Assembly (NCBI GenBank): GCA_037043455.1
Contig: JAWPHD010011214.1
Location: 1 to 64,000, forward strand
DNA from: Cyrtodaria siliqua
Lineage: Eukaryota > Mollusca > Bivalvia > Adapedonta > Hiatellidae
Length of the DNA stretch: 64,000 nucleotides
Direction: 5' to 3'
A program made the position numbers and the translations under genes. Of this stretch, positions 11,456 through 19,442 are shown one piece after another; the stretch's first letter is position 1; every line of letters begins with the position of its first letter. The notes beneath the pieces were generated by a model. It was given only the letters and a program-made list of their open reading frames with translations. It had not been told where the DNA came from and did no database searches.

Positions 11456-11707
11456 CATGGAGTATTTTATTTTCCTACACTTTGCTATTTTGTATTTCAG
11501 TTCAAGAAGCTCTTCTCTGTTACTATTCAGCTCGCGTTCATAATTATCCATTTCAACCAGCAATCGTCTTTTTTTAGTGTCCATAAAATCATCACGAACT
11601 ACTTCATATTCTACTTGGAGTTGCCTGCTTCTCATCAATTCTCTTCTATATTTATCTTTTAAATTGTTAAGTTTTCTGAAAACCTTTTCTAATCTTTCTT
11701 GTCCCAT
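11393..11707 (-). CDS. Coiled-coil protein at the Polinton left end, unknown function
   Basis: This is a 104-residue protein with heptad-like Leu/Ile spacing and very high Lys/Arg/Glu content over residues 4-90, so a single helical coiled coil is likely. It has an acidic tail ending SDDEDYCPVPSDFA. There is no signal peptide or membrane segment. The stop codon and last 16 residues lie inside the terminal inverted repeat, so the same C-terminal peptide is encoded without the rest of the gene at 26297-26347 on the plus strand. The frame is intact. The upstream region carries the GGGCTTAAA...TAATATTAT motif shared with PolB, suggesting co-regulation. I do not recognise the family. Confidence 0.7.
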   Translation of the reverse strand: MGQERLEKVFRKLNNLKDKYRRELMRSRQLQVEYEVVRDDFMDTKKRRLLVEMDNYERELNSNREELLELKYKIAKCRKIKYSMVKNDMQSDDEDYCPVPSDFA

Positions 11708-11745
11708 TATATAATAATATTATATGTAATTATTTTTAAGCCCTT
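11708..11745 (-). promoter_or_regulatory. Putative promoter with GGGCTTAAA box (coiled-coil gene)
   Basis: Read on the minus strand, GGGCTTAAAA is followed by an AT-only stretch including TAATATTATTATATA directly abutting the ATG. The same arrangement precedes the 109-residue gene (21735-21767) and PolB (22168-22202). Confidence 0.55.
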
Positions 11746-12715
11746 ATTTAATATTTTCAATATCCTTAAATGAGACCCAACTATTGAAATCCTCATTGTA
11801 ACCCTTCCATTTACTCAATGCTTGTTTCTTTTTGTAATCACGTCGTATTACTTTTTCAATCCTAAATATTTCTTGCTTTGCTTTTATCATTTCTAATTCA
11901 TAAAAGCTTCCGTCAATGTTTTCGTTGTTTAAATCTTTTATTTTGTATGTCACAGGATTTGTGTTTTGAATTTCATCAACAACAAATAATTCTTCGGTCC
12001 AATTTGGAGTATAGCCTTTCTCAAACGTTCTTTTATATTTGCTGATTCTAACATTATCCCCTATTTTAAACGTTGGCTTAATTTGATTACTTCTCATCTT
12101 TCCATACAAGTTGAAATACACTGTTCCTTTATTTTTCTCATCACTAGCTTCAGTTGGTGTCATTTTAATACTCCGATGTTTTGTATTATTATACTTATCA
12201 ACCATCGCCTGAAGCACGTCTAAATACGTATTTGTATTGTTAGCTGTAAAATATTTCCACATCTTTTCTTTTAATGTATTGTTAAATCGTTCAATTACTA
12301 CAGCTTTTCCGAAATTAAAAGTGTGATACATTTCGATATTATTATCAACAAGGAATTGCTTAAAAGTCTTGTTATAAAACTCCGTACCTTGATCAACCCA
12401 CACAAATTTACACTGTCTTCCTGTACTGATTATCTGTCGGAATGCTTTGGTAATTTCTAAACCAGTTTTATTTGGAACGGGTATAGCCCAAGCAAATTTA
12501 CTAAATAAATCAATAACAGTAAGCAAATATTTAGTACCTTTATTATACTTTGAAAACGATTGCATATCAACCAAATCAGCAGACCATATTTTATCAATTT
12601 CATTAACAATCACACGGCGTTGAGTGAACTTTCTTCGTATAGGTTTATGAAGTTCATCTGCTAACTTGTCAGTCAATTTCAACGCCTTTTCTAGTTTTTG
12701 AGTTTCCAAGACCAA
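11744..12715 (-). CDS. INT: Polinton integrase (retroviral-type, DDE) with C-terminal chromodomain
   Basis: This enzyme joins the linear element ends to host DNA, producing the 6-bp duplication. The catalytic triad is visible: D47 in WSADLVDM, D108 in VWVDQGTEF and E142 in IERFNNTLK. An SH3-like/GPY-type region follows (residues about 205-250), and a chromodomain-like end (about 283-321, motif LSKWKGYNEDFNSW) could bind modified histones and bias target choice. The frame is intact at 323 residues. Residues usually found ahead of the HKP...RRVIV segment, including the N-terminal zinc-binding part of many Polinton integrases, seem to be missing. The frame overlaps the end of the PLA2-like gene by 47 bp, which hints at a deletion or an unusual start. 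Confidence 0.9.
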   Translation of the reverse strand: MVLETQKLEKALKLTDKLADELHKPIRRKFTQRRVIVNEIDKIWSADLVDMQSFSKYNKGTKYLLTVIDLFSKFAWAIPVPNKTGLEITKAFRQIISTGRQCKFVWVDQGTEFYNKTFKQFLVDNNIEMYHTFNFGKAVVIERFNNTLKEKMWKYFTANNTNTYLDVLQAMVDKYNNTKHRSIKMTPTEASDEKNKGTVYFNLYGKMRSNQIKPTFKIGDNVRISKYKRTFEKGYTPNWTEELFVVDEIQNTNPVTYKIKDLNNENIDGSFYELEMIKAKQEIFRIEKVIRRDYKKKQALSKWKGYNEDFNSWVSFKDIENIK

Positions 12716-13121
12716 GTTTATATTTTGTACTAATGACTGGTTTTACTATCAAATTCTTAACAATCTTTTCTCCGATAGTTTTAGACTTACTAGATTTCAA
12801 ACCAGTATGCATGTTTTTGTCACACGTTGATTTATTACTAGGATTTTCGTCATAGCAATAATCATGATCTTTGCAAACAGCATCTAATTGATATACCGGT
12901 TCTCCGCTATCAAGTGGATTACCAGGACCGCAATATTTATAAACAGGAAGTGTTAGCCCTTTTTTGGGTAGCAAAGGGAGCAAAACTTTATGAATATCAA
13001 TATTACCACCTTCTGTGTTTTTAACAAACTTTGTTTTAGTAATACCACAAGATGCACAAGTTGCTCTTAACATTTTTCTACCATTTTTTGCTAAAACATA
13101 CTGAGGATTAAAGAATACCAT
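12669..13121 (-). CDS. Parvovirus-type PLA2-like virion protein with N-terminal zinc-ribbon motif
   Basis: The 150-residue protein has a CASC motif at residues 22-25 in a small basic N-terminal domain. A phospholipase A2 core follows: the calcium loop YCGPGN at 63-68 and the catalytic LDAVCKDHDYCYD box with H86-D87. Parvovirus VP1 uses the same fold to breach endosomal membranes during entry, and related domains occur in animal Polinton/adintovirus-like elements. I infer a similar entry role for this virion. The frame is intact. Its start overlaps the protease end by 14 bp and its end overlaps the integrase frame. The basic C-terminus (KTRKGVEID) has no recognised function. Confidence 0.8.
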   Translation of the reverse strand: MVFFNPQYVLAKNGRKMLRATCASCGITKTKFVKNTEGGNIDIHKVLLPLLPKKGLTLPVYKYCGPGNPLDSGEPVYQLDAVCKDHDYCYDENPSNKSTCDKNMHTGLKSSKSKTIGEKIVKNLIVKPVISTKYKLGLGNSKTRKGVEID

Positions 13122-13416
13122 ACGTACTATTTCCTTCTTGTAACCTTAAATATCCACACAGAACACTTGTTTTATCTTGGTATTGAATGATGTTGTATTT
13201 TATATTAGGCATGTACGCTAAAACTTCTTTTGGCGGGCTCAGGCCAAACGGATCGAAGTAATAATTATCATAGTAACAAGTCCAGTGTGTGCAAGGTCCA
13301 ATATGATCATCAAGATTAATGATACCACATTCTTGTTTATTTTGTTTTGCTGGTAATTTGTTTTTGCTATACACCCCACTGAAGTTTTGTATGCCTAGCT
13401 GCTTAACCCATTTCAT
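13108..13416 (-). CDS. PRO: Adenain-type maturation cysteine protease
   Basis: This is a capsid-maturation protease of the adenovirus/Polinton family. The visible signatures are NFSGVYSKNKLP near the N-terminus, ECGIINLDD at 29-37, catalytic H44 in CTHW, acidic D55 in YYFDPFG, oxyanion Gln80 and nucleophile C87 in VLCGY. At 102 residues it is short: sequence after the LCGY box normally continues through another helix, but here it runs into a stop after 15 residues while overlapping the next gene. It may have lost its C-terminus through a frameshift. It lies among the structural genes, as expected for a virion protease. Confidence 0.85.
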   Translation of the reverse strand: MKWVKQLGIQNFSGVYSKNKLPAKQNKQECGIINLDDHIGPCTHWTCYYDNYYFDPFGLSPPKEVLAYMPNIKYNIIQYQDKTSVLCGYLRLQEGNSTYGIL

Positions 13417-13451
13417 TATATCTAAGTTAGATATAGGTTAATTTTTAAAAT

Positions 13452-14330
13452 TTAATTTTTTTTTATAAATGGGATACTTCTATATGGCCTGATTTGTGAG
13501 TCTACTTGCAAACCATACCCTCTTCTATCTACTTGCAAACCTTTTCCAGTCAAACCACTAATAAGAGATCCAATCAATGGAATTCCTAATGATGCAAGCA
13601 TTCCAAGAAATCCTCCGTCCTGCTGTTGTTTTTTAGTTAGTTTAACAGGGCAGCGACCTTTTGACTTTGCTATTTTGTTTCTTTGCGCAGCTGTTAATTT
13701 CTTTGATTTAAGAAGTGTTTGTTTTTTATCACTAGGAACAGTTGCCGTTACATCTTGCTGTTTGTTATTACTAGGAACAGTTACCGTTTTATTACTAGAA
13801 GCACATGCCAGTACGTCTTGTAGTTGTTTTTGTGTTAGTTTAATGGTGCAGGAACCTTTTGACTTTGCTTTTTTTTTTTTTGTTGCAGCTGTTAATTTAT
13901 TTGATTTTAAAAGTGTTTGTTTTTTATCAGCAGGAACAGTTACCATTCCATTTCCAAATATTTTACCAATTCCAGTCCTTGCCAGACCGCTAAGTGCCCC
14001 TGTTGCTAAAGGCCCTAATATCTTTGGAGCAAATCTAGCAACTGTCGGTAATATTGTTTTAGTTAACAAACCAGCTAATGCACCTAAAAAGCCTCCATTT
14101 TTAGACTGAGACCTCATTTGTGATTTTGATATATTTATGTCTAATCCCCGTCCGCCAGATTTAGCTTTGTTAATATTGTTAATCTGAGTAGCTGTTAGCA
14201 GCAAAGGAAAATTCCCAGTTAGTTGGTTATTTTTTAACCTAAGTGTTAATTCACTCTTATCCTCATAAGCCCTCGCTAAACTCTGTTTTTGCACATCTGT
14301 TAAATTTACTGAATAATTTACTTAAGTCAT
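13452..14330 (-). pseudogene. GGFLG-motif virion protein, one nonsense codon at codon 3
   Basis: From an ATG at 14330-14328 the frame meets TAA at codon 3 (14324-14322) and is then open for about 288 codons to 13452. The N-terminal part (LARAYEDKSELTLRL, then TATQINNINKAK) matches a conserved animal-Polinton family. Two hydrophobic GGFLG(A/M)LA segments, each followed by Gly/Leu/Ile-rich helices, suggest a membrane-active minor virion protein comparable in position to adenovirus pVI, but that comparison is inference. A block of about 42 residues beginning TVPADKKQTLLKS is duplicated internally as TVPSDKKQTLLKS, which lengthens the protein. Translation might still start at a later codon. Confidence 0.7.
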
Positions 14331-14347
14331 ATATATTATAATTTAGA

Positions 14348-15619
14348 TTAAACAATAACTAGTTCATTTCCGACAGTATCAATAACTACATCTTCTTCAT
14401 AGAGAACCAGAGCATACACTTTATAAGGAGCCGCCGGAGGTATATTTAGCTTATATCTCAAACTTAGTTGTTTTGGATCAATACTGACTTCATTTTCCTT
14501 GTAACTCAAATCAAAATGTATCATTCCGAAAAGAGTTTTAAAATTACCCACATTGAGTAAAGTTCCAGTGTTTTTATCATTTTGCTTGTAAGAATAATTA
14601 ATAACATCTCTGAATATTCTCACGATATTAGCATAACTATATTCGGTTTCTGGATAATAAACTCCATTTCCAACTTCCAGTCTAGCTGATTGTAAATAAC
14701 AATTAGTATTAGCTGCATTTGCCTTAAACGTATCCAAAAGATGAGGATTTTGTGTTTGAGAAGAACTCTTGTCTGACCTTTGCAAATACACAAACACATG
14801 TTTGGGATTTTTAACACCAGCCGTTATTCTAAATACAAATTCAGTTAGTTGAGAACTTCCGCTTTCTTGTATCATTTCACGAAGATAAGTCCATTTTGTT
14901 GATGTCATATGATTTGTCATTACATAACTTAAACCATCTGAGTTAAATATCATTCTGGGTATCCACAAAACTTATTTATTAATAACTACTCGACCATCAT
15001 CACCACCAGCTTTGAAAATTAGCACATTATCATCTGCCAGTTGCAAGCTGATTTGAATCTGACAAGGAGGAAGCATGTTTGTTTCCAAGCCTCCAAAGAA
15101 GGTATATTTATTTAATGGGATTATAGAGTCAACTTTTTGATTAGTTATGATTAAAGCATGACGAATCGCAAATCCTGAATTATAACCAGCTTGATCATCT
15201 CGAGATTCTGCTACAGCCGTATTATCTAAATAAAAGTATTCGTTTGTTCCGGTTGTCTTTACATAATCGTCAGAAATTTCAAGCAAGCTTTTGACATTAA
15301 CAAATCTGTGAAGATTATTTCCATCGTAAACTATTTTTCCATTTTGCTTTACTTGCATTTGATCAATCAGTGAAGCTGCATCGTTAATTAGAGCAATTTC
15401 ATCGGCGGCTGCGAAATTGGCTCCATCAGCAAGTTTGTTTACTCGAAAACTGAATTCAAAATATGCGTTATACCAATCAAAGTAAGAACTTCTGTCATTT
15501 AGTGTAAATTGGTAACCACTTTTCATTTGTCTGGTATTATTTCCTGGTTGTGTTATGGGGGTATCTAACTGAATAGGCACATGTTCATATCTAGTATTAT
15601 ATTGATTACCTCGAAACAT
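14348..15619 (-). pseudogene. MCP: Major capsid protein (double jelly-roll), single in-frame stop
   Basis: The minus-strand frame starts at 15619, is open for 215 codons, meets TAA at 14974-14972 and continues in the same frame to the natural end at 14348, for 424 codons in total. Its size and gene position (between the minor virion proteins) fit the double jelly-roll major capsid protein of Polintons. Visible family features are the N-terminal FRGNQYNTRYEHVPI-like arm, beta-rich segments such as SYFDWYNAYFEFSF, and the C-terminal YKLNIPPAAPYKVYALVLYE strand pair. The nonsense codon falls near the junction of the two jelly rolls. Apart from that stop the frame is intact, so inactivation looks recent. 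Confidence 0.85.
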
Positions 15620-15647
15620 CTATATATACTAGTAATTAGATTATTTT

Positions 15648-16039
15648 CTATTAATTAATCGATTAGTTCTCGCATGAATTCCCCTTCCAGAAAGTAATCT
15701 GTTAATTTTTGTATTTACATCTTCTTCAATTATATTATCAGTCGCAACTTTAGCTACATCTTTTGCGGCAGCCTTTGTAAGTTCTTTTAAAATCATCTCA
15801 CCTTTTGGTTTAGGTTTAATACTGAAACTAATTTATCAGCAGCCATTTTTCCTACTTCATCTCCAAGTTTTTTTAGAACCGCTTTCTATGATTTGTTTAC
15901 CAGCAGTTTCTAATGCTTTCTTGTCTGCTGTTTTCACAGACTCGCTGAATATCTTTGATCCGACTTTTGACAAAATGTCAAATATGCCAGCTCCAGTTAA
16001 TCGATCAACTTGAGTATATGTTCAAGGTGCTAGTGTCAT
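15648..16039 (-). pseudogene. Small basic core-like virion protein, broken
   Basis: This is not visible as one open frame. From ATG at 16039-16037 the frame hits TGA at codon 6 (16024-16022) and then gives a Gly/Lys/Ala-rich helical stretch (DRLTGAGIFDILSKVGSKIF). Two frameshifts follow, near an A/T run at about 15866 and near 15825. The C-terminus is clean: EEDVNTKINRLLSGRGIHAR and a stop at 15650-15648. Its order, between the capsid genes, and its Lys/Ala-rich make-up match a small conserved protein of animal Polintons, probably a core or minor capsid component. That function is inference. Confidence 0.6.
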
Positions 16040-16071
16040 AAACTTTTTTTAAACATGCCATATAACTTATG

Positions 16072-16833
16072 TTACATTAATTCCTTCAAAACAAAACGGA
16101 ATGATGTGTGGACACCATTAAGATTAATAATTTTACCGGAGAAATCGGTTATGTTAATATTAATACTGTTAATGATCGTTTTGTTTACTTCGCAGAACCC
16201 GACTCTCATCGGTTCATTTTCAAAAGGATACGCTCTCGTAAGAGCAGCTATACTTATTTCATAAATGACATCCCCGTATGATCCATCAACAATAGAATTA
16301 CTTATCAAGTCACAGTGGATATACAATGTATCGATAGAATTTGTTATGTCTGGTGTCACAGTTCCAAATTTAGTTTCTCTAATAACCGCATCTTTGTCAA
16401 ACCCGATCAAGGTGTGAAAGTTTGATTCTCTCAAATCAAGCACAAAGTTATTATTAATGGTAACAAAACATTTGAAACTTGATAAATCAAACTCAATTTG
16501 TATCGGGATGGGTAAGTCATCGGTTAAATCATTGTTTACAGTCAATGCTTCTTTTATGTAATTATCAATATCACCATAACTGTAATTTCCATTTATAAAA
16601 ATAATACTTTTCTAATCTGTTCCATTGTGATACCTTATCACTTTGTTATTAAAATCTGCACTAATATTATACCATGAGAAAGTCATGGAATTAATCTTAT
16701 CAAGTCCAATACCATACTGTTTGTTTCTACCTAATATTAATGGTCTGTCAAATACAGTTGTAAAATTACTCGGTGTATTTGAGCTATTAATTATTGACGC
16801 TTTTTCTGAAGATAATACAATTTTTTGTTCCAT
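16072..16833 (-). pseudogene. mCP: Minor capsid (penton-like) protein, single in-frame stop
   Basis: The frame runs from ATG at 16833 through 73 codons to TAG (16614-16612) and then stays open in the same frame to 16072, 254 codons in all. The N-terminal text (ASIINSSNTPSNFTTVF, then LGRNKQYGIGLDKINSMTFSWYN) is typical of the single jelly-roll penton-like protein of Polintons, which occupies the vertices. Beta-strand alternation continues to the C-terminus. The gene sits between the core-like protein and the fibre-like gene, a sensible grouping because the vertex protein would hold the fibre. One nonsense codon is the only lesion seen. Confidence 0.75.
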
Positions 16834-16853
16834 ATAATATAGGATGGATACAA

Positions 16854-18320
16854 TTAATTGCCTTTGTAGTACAGTTTAAAACTTGAATTTTCAAAATTGA
16901 AAACTTGAGTATTGTAACCTCTTGTCTCTGGAAAGATGGTCCAATATTCAGATTTTCGAAGATATGCTTCAAATGTTCCTTTTAGTACTAGTTTGCCATT
17001 TTCTATTTTTGGCTGAGGACGTGGCTCATTATTATTAAACAAAACCAAATATTCAAGACCAATGTCTGTATTTGTAACTGTATATGTAAGGTCTGCTTCA
17101 ACTATATAGCGCCCGGGTTTTACAATTGTTGCACCGCCGGGACGTTCACCACCACCGGGATATTCTGTAGCATATTCTTCAGTATTTATAAATGGATTGG
17201 TTACAAAAGTAAACGCCTCGAGAAAACCATCACGTTTGGTTCTTTCAAGTGGTTTTCGTGTCGGATATGATACATGGGTAGTTCGGCCAGTAGCATCTTG
17301 CATGATGCTCATCTCATCATCTATCGTATATTCAAAAAGTAGAATCCGATTTAAATAGTCTACTTTTACTTTCAACCCATCAATTATACCAAGAATTGCT
17401 GTGTGCCGGCTACCAGATTTTTGATTAAACTGTTTTAATGAAGCTATTTCACCATCAAAAGCTGTGTTTCTTTTTTCCTGGACGGCTTTCAATTGCTTTG
17501 AAACATCATCAGTAGCAGTCTCAAGTTTATCGGTGTTAACCAGTTTGCTCAGTGCAGTCTCAAGTATATCAGTGTCAACCAGTTTGCTCAAAGCAGTATC
17601 CAGCGACTTACCGTCAACCATTTTCTTTTTAATATCTTCAAACTCTTTGTTGATATCAGCAACGTTGGTGTTTATCTGCTCATTTAATATTTTAATTTGA
17701 GTTATTTCGGTAGTAAAAGCAGTTCTCATTTGTTTTGAAGCATCAGCAATAGCTGTTTCTAGTTCATTGTTATCAACCATTAGTTTATTGACTTCTCCGA
17801 TCCGTGTATTAATATTTTGAACACCGATTCTTATTTGTTCACTTAATTTCTTAAAGTTTTCGCTCTCTTCCAATACATCTTCTTTCTTTTCTAACTCTGT
17901 CAAAGCATCACTCAAAAGTTTTATTTCATCTTTCAATCCGTTTTGAATTTCAATCATTTTCTCGCGGTTTGCTTGTAACTTTGCTTGTATTTGACTTAGT
18001 TTATCATCAACACCTGTTGTCAGAGTTTTCATCATGTCTGGAATTTTATCAATATTATAATCACGTATGATTTTTGCTACTCTTCTTACAGTAAATTGCT
18101 TTGTTGCTGCATCATCTGCTTTAACTGGATTGCCGACATTGGTAATTTTATTATTATCCATGTTGAGATCACTTCTCAAAACATTTTCCTGGTTTCTGCC
18201 CTTGTTAAGATAATTAACCAAATGTTTTTGTTTTAAATACTCAGGCAGCACAATACCAAAATTTGTAATATTAACACTGCCAGTAGTAACTTCCCCACCA
18301 AGATCATTAAAAAGTCCCAT
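16854..18320 (-). CDS. Fibre-like attachment protein with coiled-coil stalk and beta head
   Basis: The intact 488-residue protein has three parts. Residues 1-50 form a short N-terminal anchor. Residues 54-74 (MDNNKITNVGNPVKADDAATK) carry the motif seen at the base of phage tail-fibre and other trimeric fibre proteins. Residues about 80-340 are heptad-rich coiled coil with a roughly 17-residue repeat (ALSKLVDTDILETALSKLV, residues about 243-270). Residues about 350-488 lack heptads and are Gly/Tyr/Thr-rich with alternating hydrophobics (GRYIVEADLTYTV, FKLYYKGN at the end), suggesting a C1q/TNF-like or knob-like head. It lies 21 bp from the minor capsid gene and 18 bp from the ATPase. I infer a trimeric receptor-binding spike. 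The head fold is a guess. Confidence 0.75.
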   Translation of the reverse strand: MGLFNDLGGEVTTGSVNITNFGIVLPEYLKQKHLVNYLNKGRNQENVLRSDLNMDNNKITNVGNPVKADDAATKQFTVRRVAKIIRDYNIDKIPDMMKTLTTGVDDKLSQIQAKLQANREKMIEIQNGLKDEIKLLSDALTELEKKEDVLEESENFKKLSEQIRIGVQNINTRIGEVNKLMVDNNELETAIADASKQMRTAFTTEITQIKILNEQINTNVADINKEFEDIKKKMVDGKSLDTALSKLVDTDILETALSKLVNTDKLETATDDVSKQLKAVQEKRNTAFDGEIASLKQFNQKSGSRHTAILGIIDGLKVKVDYLNRILLFEYTIDDEMSIMQDATGRTTHVSYPTRKPLERTKRDGFLEAFTFVTNPFINTEEYATEYPGGGERPGGATIVKPGRYIVEADLTYTVTNTDIGLEYLVLFNNNEPRPQPKIENGKLVLKGTFEAYLRKSEYWTIFPETRGYNTQVFNFENSSFKLYYKGN

Positions 18321-18337
18321 TATATAATATGATTATA

Positions 18338-18982
18338 TTAAATTTCACCAGTGAAGTTTCTTTTGATCAACTTCCTAGAGCGATCAAGATACAGAAAGTC
18401 ATACTGCTTGTCAGTCTTTTTTCTGTACTGCTCTTTACTGACATCTTGTTCGTTGGAAAGCATACCAAGCTCAAGATTAACTGGAGTTGCAAAGAAGATG
18501 TAATGAGAGCAATTTAGCCGAATGTCTTTGGGAGTTTTGTAATAAGATTGAGATAAATAAATCACGCAACAGTTTTTGTGTCTTCCCTGGATGAAATAAT
18601 TAATAATATCGTTTTGATTACGTTCGCAAACATAATCATCAAAAATGACTATCTTTGGAGTATCAGAATCCAAATCATTCACAGGGATAACTTCATCATT
18701 TGAACATTCTAATATATCTTCAACCGGGATTTTATTCTTTTTTGCTATCTTTTCAAGTTTTTGTGATAAGATCTGATACTTGGACTGCTCCAAGTTTTTA
18801 GCAAACAAGTAAATCTTGTCGTAGTAAACCAAAGGTTTCAGCAACATGTGAACTAGTGTGTTTGTCTTGCCAGAACCTGAATTACCGCAAATTAACAGTC
18901 TAAAACAACAGTCTGGCATGAAGATCCATAGTTGTTTAAAATTACCGTTTTCTGTTTTCATATCATAGTTTGGAATTTCCAT
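18338..18982 (-). CDS. ATP: FtsK/HerA-type genome-packaging ATPase
   Basis: The 214-residue ATPase has Walker A GNSGSGKT at residues 33-40, Walker B IVIFDD at 111-116 and a sensor glutamine in VIYLSQS at 145. This is the A32-like packaging ATPase of Polintons and related double jelly-roll viruses, which drives DNA into the capsid. The length is normal for the family and the frame is intact. It is transcribed divergently from the basic core-protein gene across a 47-bp AT-only intergenic region. Confidence 0.92.
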   Translation of the reverse strand: MEIPNYDMKTENGNFKQLWIFMPDCCFRLLICGNSGSGKTNTLVHMLLKPLVYYDKIYLFAKNLEQSKYQILSQKLEKIAKKNKIPVEDILECSNDEVIPVNDLDSDTPKIVIFDDYVCERNQNDIINYFIQGRHKNCCVIYLSQSYYKTPKDIRLNCSHYIFFATPVNLELGMLSNEQDVSKEQYRKKTDKQYDFLYLDRSRKLIKRNFTGEI

Positions 18983-19029
18983 TATAATAATAGTCAGATA
19001 ATATTAATATTATCCAAGTATTATTATAT
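18983..19029. promoter_or_regulatory. Compact divergent promoter between ATPase and core gene
   Basis: A 47-bp gap of almost pure A/T (TATAATAATA on one side, TATTATTATAT on the other) separates divergent starts. TATA-like repeats abut both ATGs. It lacks the GGGCTTAAA box of the PolB-type promoters, which may mark a late class. Confidence 0.45.
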
Positions 19030-19302
19030 ATGTCAAAAGTATATTGCGGAATAAAACAAATCCCTCATGGTAAACGCCTTGGAACAGAAGCAGAATGTTT
19101 AAAGGCTAATCAAGTTAGATATTACGGAATGCAAAAAGTAGTTAAGACTGCAGTTGAACCTGCGGTTAAAAAAGCAGTCAAGCATGCAATCAAAAAAGCA
19201 GTTGAACCTGCGGTTAAAAAAGCAGTCAAGCCTGCAGTTAAGAAAGCAGTTAAGAAAGCAGTCAAACCTGCGGCCAAAAAGAAGAAAACAAAAACTACAT
19301 AA
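19030..19302 (+). CDS. Basic H1-like core protein with Cys/Tyr N-terminal domain
   Basis: The 90-residue protein has two parts. Residues 1-33 (YCGIKQIPHGKRLGTEAEC, then QVRYYG) match a small conserved domain found in Polintons and some large DNA viruses. Residues 35-90 are a low-complexity Lys/Ala/Pro/Val tail built from repeats of AVKKAV and AVEPAVKKAV, like linker-histone or bacterial H1-like tails. I infer DNA condensation within the virion or on host chromatin. The frame is intact. The repetitive tail has probably expanded by slippage at the DNA level, since the 30-bp GTTGAACCTGCGGTTAAAAA blocks repeat almost exactly. Confidence 0.75.
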   Translation: MSKVYCGIKQIPHGKRLGTEAECLKANQVRYYGMQKVVKTAVEPAVKKAVKHAIKKAVEPAVKKAVKPAVKKAVKKAVKPAAKKKKTKTT

Positions 19303-19435
19303 TACTTGATTAAGTTATCTTAACTTATCTTAATTTAATCTAACCTTATATTATACATGTCTTAAACTACATAATACTTGATTAAGTTATCTTAACTTAT
19401 CTTAATTTAATCTAACCTTATATTATACATGTCTT
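19292..19435 (+). repeat. Perfect 72-bp tandem duplication
   Basis: Positions 19292-19363 and 19364-19435 appear identical. The unit contains the last codons and stop of the core gene plus an AT-rich stretch ending TATTATACATGTCTT just ahead of the next gene, so the terminator/promoter interval has been duplicated. Perfect identity implies recent origin. Confidence 0.9.
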
Positions 19436-19442
19436 TGTTAAA

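Noticed and set aside
13675..14109. 144-codon plus-strand ORF opposite the GGFLG gene
   Set aside because: It is the antisense shadow of a Lys/Ala-rich gene, with no motifs and no promoter.
15620..15650. Start of an additional gene between the major capsid and core-like genes
   Set aside because: Only 28 bp of AT-rich spacer are available, which is a leader rather than a gene.
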